Shown here piece after piece: positions 59,879 through 64,000 of a stretch of DNA of 64,000 nt (the stretch's first letter is position 1; each line of letters begins with the position of its first letter). The translations under genes and the position numbers were made by a program. Origin of the DNA: Eubacterium sp. (lineage in GTDB: Bacteria; Bacillota; Clostridia; Peptostreptococcales; Anaerovoracaceae); assembly GCA_021769965.1 (NCBI GenBank), contig JAETRU010000019.1, forward strand, positions 26,109 through 90,108, given 5' to 3'. The notes beneath the pieces are model-generated. The model ran no database searches. It was not told the DNA's origin and saw only the letters and a program-made list of their open reading frames with translations.

Positions 59879-60608
59879 TTCTTGTGATCCTTTCTATCAT
59901 AATAGCTGCGCACAGACATGATGCCAAAGCGCCAGTCATAAGAAGCCGCCCTGCGAGAGTAACATACATGACTGACAGATAATCCGGCGATGCGGTCTGC
60001 AGAAACAGAATGACCAGCAGCGGCATGATCATAATGATTCTCCCTTCCAGCTTTTTCTGCGAAACCATGGTGCGTATTTCCTGTTCTATACCGATCTTCT
60101 CACCGATGACAGCCGCCGCTTTGCCCGCTGCCGCCACCATGTCGCCGCCGGTCTTTCTGCAGGCTCCAAAGACTTCTGCGAATGCCTCCGCGTCATCAAG
60201 TCCGCTGCGCGCCGCAAATGCTTCTATCACCACAAGCTCCGACTGTCCGGTTTCCCGTATCCCGCAGCACATGGCTGCAATCTCCGTTTCTATCATAGAT
60301 CCGCCGTAAATATCGGCCAGATTACGCTGCGCCTCTTCAAGCGCCTCATCCATATGCCGTCCTGCCGCAAAAGAACCGGAAAGACTGTATAGAAAATCGC
60401 GAAACTGAAGAAGCAGCTGGTTACGGCGTCTCTCGGCGCGGTAATCACAGTAAAACCGCTTTCCATCTTTATATATTAACGGCAGAAGAAACACCAGCAT
60501 CAGGTTTCCATAAAACATCTGTCCGCAAACCGCAAGTGTTCCGGATAAACTGCAGATAAAGCACAGTTTTTCCGCAGTCGTCATCTGATATGTCCTGTAA
60601 TCAGTCAT
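59868..60608 (-). CDS. tadB: Tad pilus inner-membrane platform protein TadB
   Basis: 246 residues, T2SF domain: FRDFLYSLSGSFAAGRHMDEALEEAQ helical part, GACRKTGGDMVAAA, and C-terminal membrane segments. Forms the pilus platform with TadC. Overlaps tadA by 8 bases. Confidence 0.87.
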   Translation of the reverse strand: MTDYRTYQMTTAEKLCFICSLSGTLAVCGQMFYGNLMLVFLLPLIYKDGKRFYCDYRAERRRNQLLLQFRDFLYSLSGSFAAGRHMDEALEEAQRNLADIYGGSMIETEIAAMCCGIRETGQSELVVIEAFAARSGLDDAEAFAEVFGACRKTGGDMVAAAGKAAAVIGEKIGIEQEIRTMVSQKKLEGRIIMIMPLLVILFLQTASPDYLSVMYVTLAGRLLMTGALASCLCAAIMIERITRIDI

Positions 60609-61809
60609 TCAGCTCACATCCCTTCAGCATAAGACGGCTTCGGTTAAGGAGCTGGTTTCCGGAAAATACCAGACGCTTGTCCCGATCCAGCTGAAACAGC
60701 GGGTTCAGGACGTACTTTCCATTATCAAAATCCACCAGTTCCTGTATTTCCAGCACTCTCCTGCTGCCATCCTGCAGTCTTCCCAGATGAACCATGATAT
60801 CGATGCCTTCTACGATCTGCGCCCGTATAGCATCCATAGGGATCTGGGCGCTCATCAGATACATCGCTTCCATTCTGCGCAGCATGCCGCTGACCGAATT
60901 TCCGTGGCCTGTGCTCATGCTTCCGTCATGCCCAGTATTCATGGCCTGCAGCATATCGGCCACTTCCCTGCCTCTGACCTCTCCGACGATAATACGGTCG
61001 GGCCTCATACGCAGGCTGGCCTTTATCAGCATATCCATGGAGACTCTGCCCTGGCCCATGGAGTTGGCATTGTGACACTCCAGTTGAACCAGATTGTTGA
61101 TATTATGCAGCTTAAGCTCACGGGAATCCTCAATAACGATAACCCGTTCACCCTCCGGGATAAAATCCGACAGAGCATTGAGAAAAGTCGTCTTTCCCGA
61201 TGAAGTGCCTCCGCTGACAAAGATATTATAGCCGCATCGAACCAAAACCCGCAGATACGCCGCGCATTCCTCTGTCAGCGTACCTCTGGCTGTCATCTGC
61301 TCTATAGTGATCCGCTCTTTGGAAAATTTACGAATCGTAAGCACAGGCCCGCAGGCAGCGATGTTTCCGTACACCGCATTGACCCGGGAACCGTCCGGCA
61401 GTCTGGCATCCATGATGGGATGCATTTCATTGATCTCCCGGTGAACGCCTGAGGCAATGTTGCGAATGATCTCCTCCAGTTCTTCTTCTGTATCAAAGAG
61501 TCCGCGGATCTGCTTTATATCGCCTCCGTCTTCCAGAAAGATCTGATCCTTTCCGTTGATCATGATCTCGTTGATCGAATCCTTTTCTATGTACGGTTCC
61601 AGCATGCCCAGACGGCTTCTGGTATGCGCATAGATCCGCTGCACCGCATCGCGGTATCCGTCGAGACTCAGATCCGCGTCGCTTTCCAGAATACAGTTTT
61701 CTATGATCTCCACGGCTTCCTTCTCATCCATGCTTCCCTGCCGTTTCAGGATCTCACCCCGTACCTTGCTGATCTGCTGCTGCATAAATGTTTTTTCAGG
61801 CCCTTTCAT
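60601..61809 (-). CDS. tadA: Tad/CpaF secretion ATPase TadA
   Basis: Hexameric ATPase that drives Flp pilus assembly. 402 residues from MKGPEKTF (AGGA 10 bases upstream; a frame open to 61974 overlaps tadZ and is rejected). Seen: INEIMINGKDQIFLE, MDARLPDGSRVNAV, Walker A GGTSSGKTT (200-208), VIEDSRELKL Asp box, Walker B RIIVGEVRG, and the HGNS histidine region. Confidence 0.93.
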   Translation of the reverse strand: MKGPEKTFMQQQISKVRGEILKRQGSMDEKEAVEIIENCILESDADLSLDGYRDAVQRIYAHTRSRLGMLEPYIEKDSINEIMINGKDQIFLEDGGDIKQIRGLFDTEEELEEIIRNIASGVHREINEMHPIMDARLPDGSRVNAVYGNIAACGPVLTIRKFSKERITIEQMTARGTLTEECAAYLRVLVRCGYNIFVSGGTSSGKTTFLNALSDFIPEGERVIVIEDSRELKLHNINNLVQLECHNANSMGQGRVSMDMLIKASLRMRPDRIIVGEVRGREVADMLQAMNTGHDGSMSTGHGNSVSGMLRRMEAMYLMSAQIPMDAIRAQIVEGIDIMVHLGRLQDGSRRVLEIQELVDFDNGKYVLNPLFQLDRDKRLVFSGNQLLNRSRLMLKGCELND

Positions 61810-62830
61810 GTTCTGTATCCTCCATGATCCGCCTTGCGACAGCACCGATCTCCATGCCGTAATTGCCGGAAAGCTCCAGCGCAAGCTCCTGTTCCTCTGC
61901 TGCTCTGAAGACTTCCCGGTCTTCTGAAACGGTAAGAATATCGTCATCCTGTTCTTCCTGCCAGACCCGCGCAAAGGTCTCTATCCGGATCAGCCTGCTC
62001 TGGTGGGCAAGTTTTTCTATTTCCCGGGCAATCGACGAGAAATATTTCCCGCGGACGGCATCGCCGTTTCGAAGCACCTCCGCTGTGATATCCGCGTGTC
62101 CCAGCATATGCCGGTTCTGGCGGTTCAGGTGATTTCCCGCATCCGCTACAACAAAATCATAGACGCCCATGGCTTCGACCTTTGAGAGAAAACGCTCCAG
62201 CAGTTCCGTATTCAGCTCCTCGCAGGAATAATTCACTATCCGCGTATCAACATAATCCAGTTCCTCCGCTGCTGTAATGAAAGCTTCCAGTGGAAATTCA
62301 CGTTCCTGTTCCAGATAATACAGCAGCTTCAGGAGATCGGTATTTCCCGTGCTATTAAGATATTTCTTCGAGTCATCGATAGGACACAGATTCAGATACA
62401 GACATCTGCAGCCGTAGATCCGATAGAGCATGCGGCACACGGAAATAGCTGTGGAAGTAACGCCCCAGCCTCCTCCTCCGGCAGCAAAGACGATCAAACG
62501 GCACTTTCGATCCCCGCTATAAGGCAGGATCCGTCCAGTCATATGAAAATAGATCTGCAGCAGCTCTCTGACCAGATTCTGGCTCTCCCTGTACCGGTAT
62601 ACGCGATACGGCGGCACGCTGACAGAGACATCCGCGGGGTCCCTCACCATCTGTACGATATTGGTTCCCTTCTCATCTCCGGCAGTCAAAACCATATCCA
62701 GTTCCTGTCCATCATCAGGGTCGTACAGAATCTGAAAGATCATCGATCTGCATTCCCGTGCCAGACCTGTTGCCATGGCTTTCGCAAAGATCCTGTCTGC
62801 CATAAAAATTCCGATCCTCACCGTTTCCAT
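61796..62830 (-). CDS. tadZ: TadZ/CpaE-like MinD-superfamily protein with degenerate P-loop
   Basis: Polar targeting protein of Tad systems. 344 residues: an N-terminal receiver-like domain (1-100) without a clear phospho-acceptor, then a ParA/MinD fold. The P-loop position reads AAGGGGWGVTS (115-125) and lacks the lysines of KGGxGKT; the switch reads VADAGN. ATP binding is therefore doubtful. First gene of the pilus operon, with a strong AAAGGAGG ribosome binding site and the promoter at 62855-62883. Confidence 0.82.
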   Translation of the reverse strand: METVRIGIFMADRIFAKAMATGLARECRSMIFQILYDPDDGQELDMVLTAGDEKGTNIVQMVRDPADVSVSVPPYRVYRYRESQNLVRELLQIYFHMTGRILPYSGDRKCRLIVFAAGGGGWGVTSTAISVCRMLYRIYGCRCLYLNLCPIDDSKKYLNSTGNTDLLKLLYYLEQEREFPLEAFITAAEELDYVDTRIVNYSCEELNTELLERFLSKVEAMGVYDFVVADAGNHLNRQNRHMLGHADITAEVLRNGDAVRGKYFSSIAREIEKLAHQSRLIRIETFARVWQEEQDDDILTVSEDREVFRAAEEQELALELSGNYGMEIGAVARRIMEDTEHERA

Positions 62831-62854
62831 ATTCTACCTCCTTTCTGTGGAGAT

Positions 62855-62883
62855 AGCATAGCACCTTTTCTAATTTATGTCAA
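62855..62883 (-). promoter_or_regulatory. Promoter of the Tad pilus operon
   Basis: Minus strand: perfect TTGACA (62878-62883), 17 bases ending in TGC, then TATGCT (62855-62860), an extended -10; 25 bases before the tadZ ATG. Lies directly after the tepA stop codon. Confidence 0.78.
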
Positions 62884-62886
62884 CCA

Positions 62887-63582
62887 TTATTTTGAAGTTT
62901 TTTCGTCATTTACTAATTTTTTTAATTTCTCCAAAGCCTTACTTAATCCTCCAATTTCATCAATCAATCCCATGGAGACAGCGTCCGGTCCGAACAGTAT
63001 AGTCCCCACATCGTTAGACATATTCCCGGTCTGATTCATTTTGCTCTCAACATCGCTCCTTGACGCGTGGGAATGCTCCACAATAAAATCCACCACTCTT
63101 TCCTGCGTCTTTCTCATATATTCAAAAGTGGCGTCCGCTGTAATCAGAGTGCCGCTGGTGCGGATGGGATGCATGGTCATAGTAGCCGTCTGTGCTACAA
63201 AAGAGTAGTCTCCTGACACAGCCAGAGGGATCCCGATACTGTGGCCTCCTCCGATGACCAGCGTTACGGTAGGCTTTGATATAGACGCGATCAGCTCTGC
63301 CAGCGCCAGTCCCGCCTCCACGTCCCCTCCGACGGTGTTTAAAATCAGGAGCAGCCCTTTGATATCCGGATTTTCCTGCACCGCTACCAGCTGCGGGATC
63401 AGATGCTCGTACTTGGTAGCTTTGTTATCGCTGGGCAATATCGTATGGCCCTCGATGCTGCCAATGATGTTGATATACTGATAGTCACTCTGAAACGCGG
63501 TATTGTTTGCCAGAAGGCCCAGCTCCCTGATCAGATCCGGAGATTCATTTTTTTCCACATTCTTTTCTTTTTCTTCACTCAT
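62887..63582 (-). CDS. ClpP-family serine protease, TepA-like
   Basis: Translocation-enhancing-protein-type member of the ClpP/crotonase fold found beside sporulation genes. 231 residues: IIGSIEGH N-terminal strand, GLLLILNTVGGDVEAGLALAELI, catalytic S115 in GGGHSIGIPL and H138 in MTMHPIRTSGT. ATG at 63582 has AGGAAAGGA upstream. Divergent from ylmC, 62 bases apart. Confidence 0.88.
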   Translation of the reverse strand: MSEEKEKNVEKNESPDLIRELGLLANNTAFQSDYQYINIIGSIEGHTILPSDNKATKYEHLIPQLVAVQENPDIKGLLLILNTVGGDVEAGLALAELIASISKPTVTLVIGGGHSIGIPLAVSGDYSFVAQTATMTMHPIRTSGTLITADATFEYMRKTQERVVDFIVEHSHASRSDVESKMNQTGNMSNDVGTILFGPDAVSMGLIDEIGGLSKALEKLKKLVNDEKTSK

Positions 63583-63644
63583 AACTTGTGTCCTTTCCTC
63601 GTAAATTAAAAGTAACAATATTATTAGCAAAGGATGTGTATATT

Positions 63645-63878
63645 ATGCTGCTAAGCGAAATCGGCGATAAGGAAATCATAGATCTGACAAAGGGAAGCCG
63701 CCACGGCGCTTTCTGGGATGCGGAAATTCTCTTTGACCAGCAGAACGGCAGGATCAAAGCGCTCCTGGTCCCGGACTTTCAAGGGAAAGGACGATTCGGA
63801 GTTTCCCACGAATCCTTTCAGCTTCCATGGGAATCCATCGTAAAGATCGGAGAAGACATCATCATCTTCCGGTCATAA
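63645..63878 (+). CDS. ylmC: YlmC/YmxH-family PRC-barrel protein
   Basis: 77 residues: MLLSEIGDKEIIDLTKGSRHG and a KIGEDIIIF end are typical of the YlmC/YmxH family, small PRC-barrel proteins found in spore formers. Start at 63645 has AAAGGATG upstream; the frame is open to 63588 without signal. Confidence 0.87.
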   Translation: MLLSEIGDKEIIDLTKGSRHGAFWDAEILFDQQNGRIKALLVPDFQGKGRFGVSHESFQLPWESIVKIGEDIIIFRS

Positions 63879-63885
63879 AACAAAT

Positions 63886-64000
63886 GATAGTGTAAAATAG
63901 TTGTGGGGTTTTTAGAAGAAAAAAATAGAGATTAGCTCCAATGTGTTAAAATAGAATTTGCAAAAACATCAACAAAAGGAGAAATCTCTATGGAAACTAT
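63886..64000 (+). mobile_element. Possible left end of an insertion sequence, cut by the window edge
   Basis: The stretch changes to AT-rich and begins with GATAGTGTAAAATAGTTGTG, similar to terminal repeats of IS256-family elements as I recall them. An inverted pair AGAGATTAGCTCC (63930 region) and GGAGAAATCTCT (63979 region) flanks a TTAAAATAGAAT promoter-like segment. Only the right flank outside the window could confirm it. Confidence 0.35.
63990..64000 (+). CDS. Start of the next coding sequence (first codons only)
   Basis: ATGGAAACTAT preceded by AAAGGAG 8 bases upstream. Too short to identify; a transposase is possible if the preceding bases are an IS end. Confidence 0.4.

Overview
The window reads as part of the chromosome of an anaerobic, spore-forming Clostridia-type Bacillota. 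The evidence is the electron-bifurcating-type HydC/HydB (NuoE/NuoF-like) pair at the left edge, CodY, HslUV, the IspH-ribosomal protein S1 fusion typical of Clostridia, sporulation-associated YunB, YlmC/YmxH and a TepA-like ClpP relative, and Gram-positive gene orders such as priA-def-fmt-rsmB-prpC-prkC-rsgA-rpe. Base composition is near 50 percent GC. I cannot name the genus from the sequence alone.

Layout, left to right. 1-1.9 kb: hydC-hydB (minus strand, hydB cut by the window edge) behind a good sigma-A promoter. 1.9-2.36 kb: gene-free stretch with six GTGACA/TGTCAC boxes. 2.4-6.7 kb: a sigma54-dependent module made of a cysteine hydrolase and an M20 amidohydrolase behind a near-perfect -24/-12 promoter, three tandem GCAA-N4-TTGC boxes upstream, and an EamA transporter translationally coupled to a PAS-AAA-Fis activator. 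6.8-13 kb: comEC-holA and a divergent class A PBP. 13-24.4 kb: a long minus-strand housekeeping operon (queH-asnA-priA-def-fmt-Zn protease-rsmB-prpC-prkC-rsgA-rpe). 24.5-28.4 kb: a radical SAM protein, then tdk coupled to a secreted glucosaminidase with a mosaic repeat tail. 28.5-30.1 kb: 15 tRNA genes in one minus-strand operon with two promoters and a terminator. 30.2-40.6 kb: yraN-yifB-dprA-topA-hslV-hslU-codY, then yunB-hflX-yigZ. 40.9-47.8 kb: MBL/HAD hydrolases divergent from a Trk potassium locus (trkA and two trkH genes, a CBS protein) and padR. 47.9-55.3 kb: rnr, a small lipoprotein, an MBL hydrolase, rarA-ispH/rpsA and a SPOR protein. 55.4-62.9 kb: a hicB remnant and a compact Tad/Flp pilus operon (tadZABC, a 47-residue pilin, TadE-like and accessory proteins). 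62.9-64 kb: tepA-like, ylmC and what may be the left end of an insertion sequence.

Most genes are housekeeping or envelope functions in tight operons with 1-20 base overlaps. The accessory interest lies in four places: the sigma54 hydrolase/transporter module, the Tad pilus operon with a pseudopilin carrying twin HxxxC/CxxC modules, the second TrkH with altered pore loops, and several unusual RNA-level arrangements (Shine-Dalgarno in a hairpin loop or terminator stem, probable leaderless messages, three consecutive hairpins within yraN).
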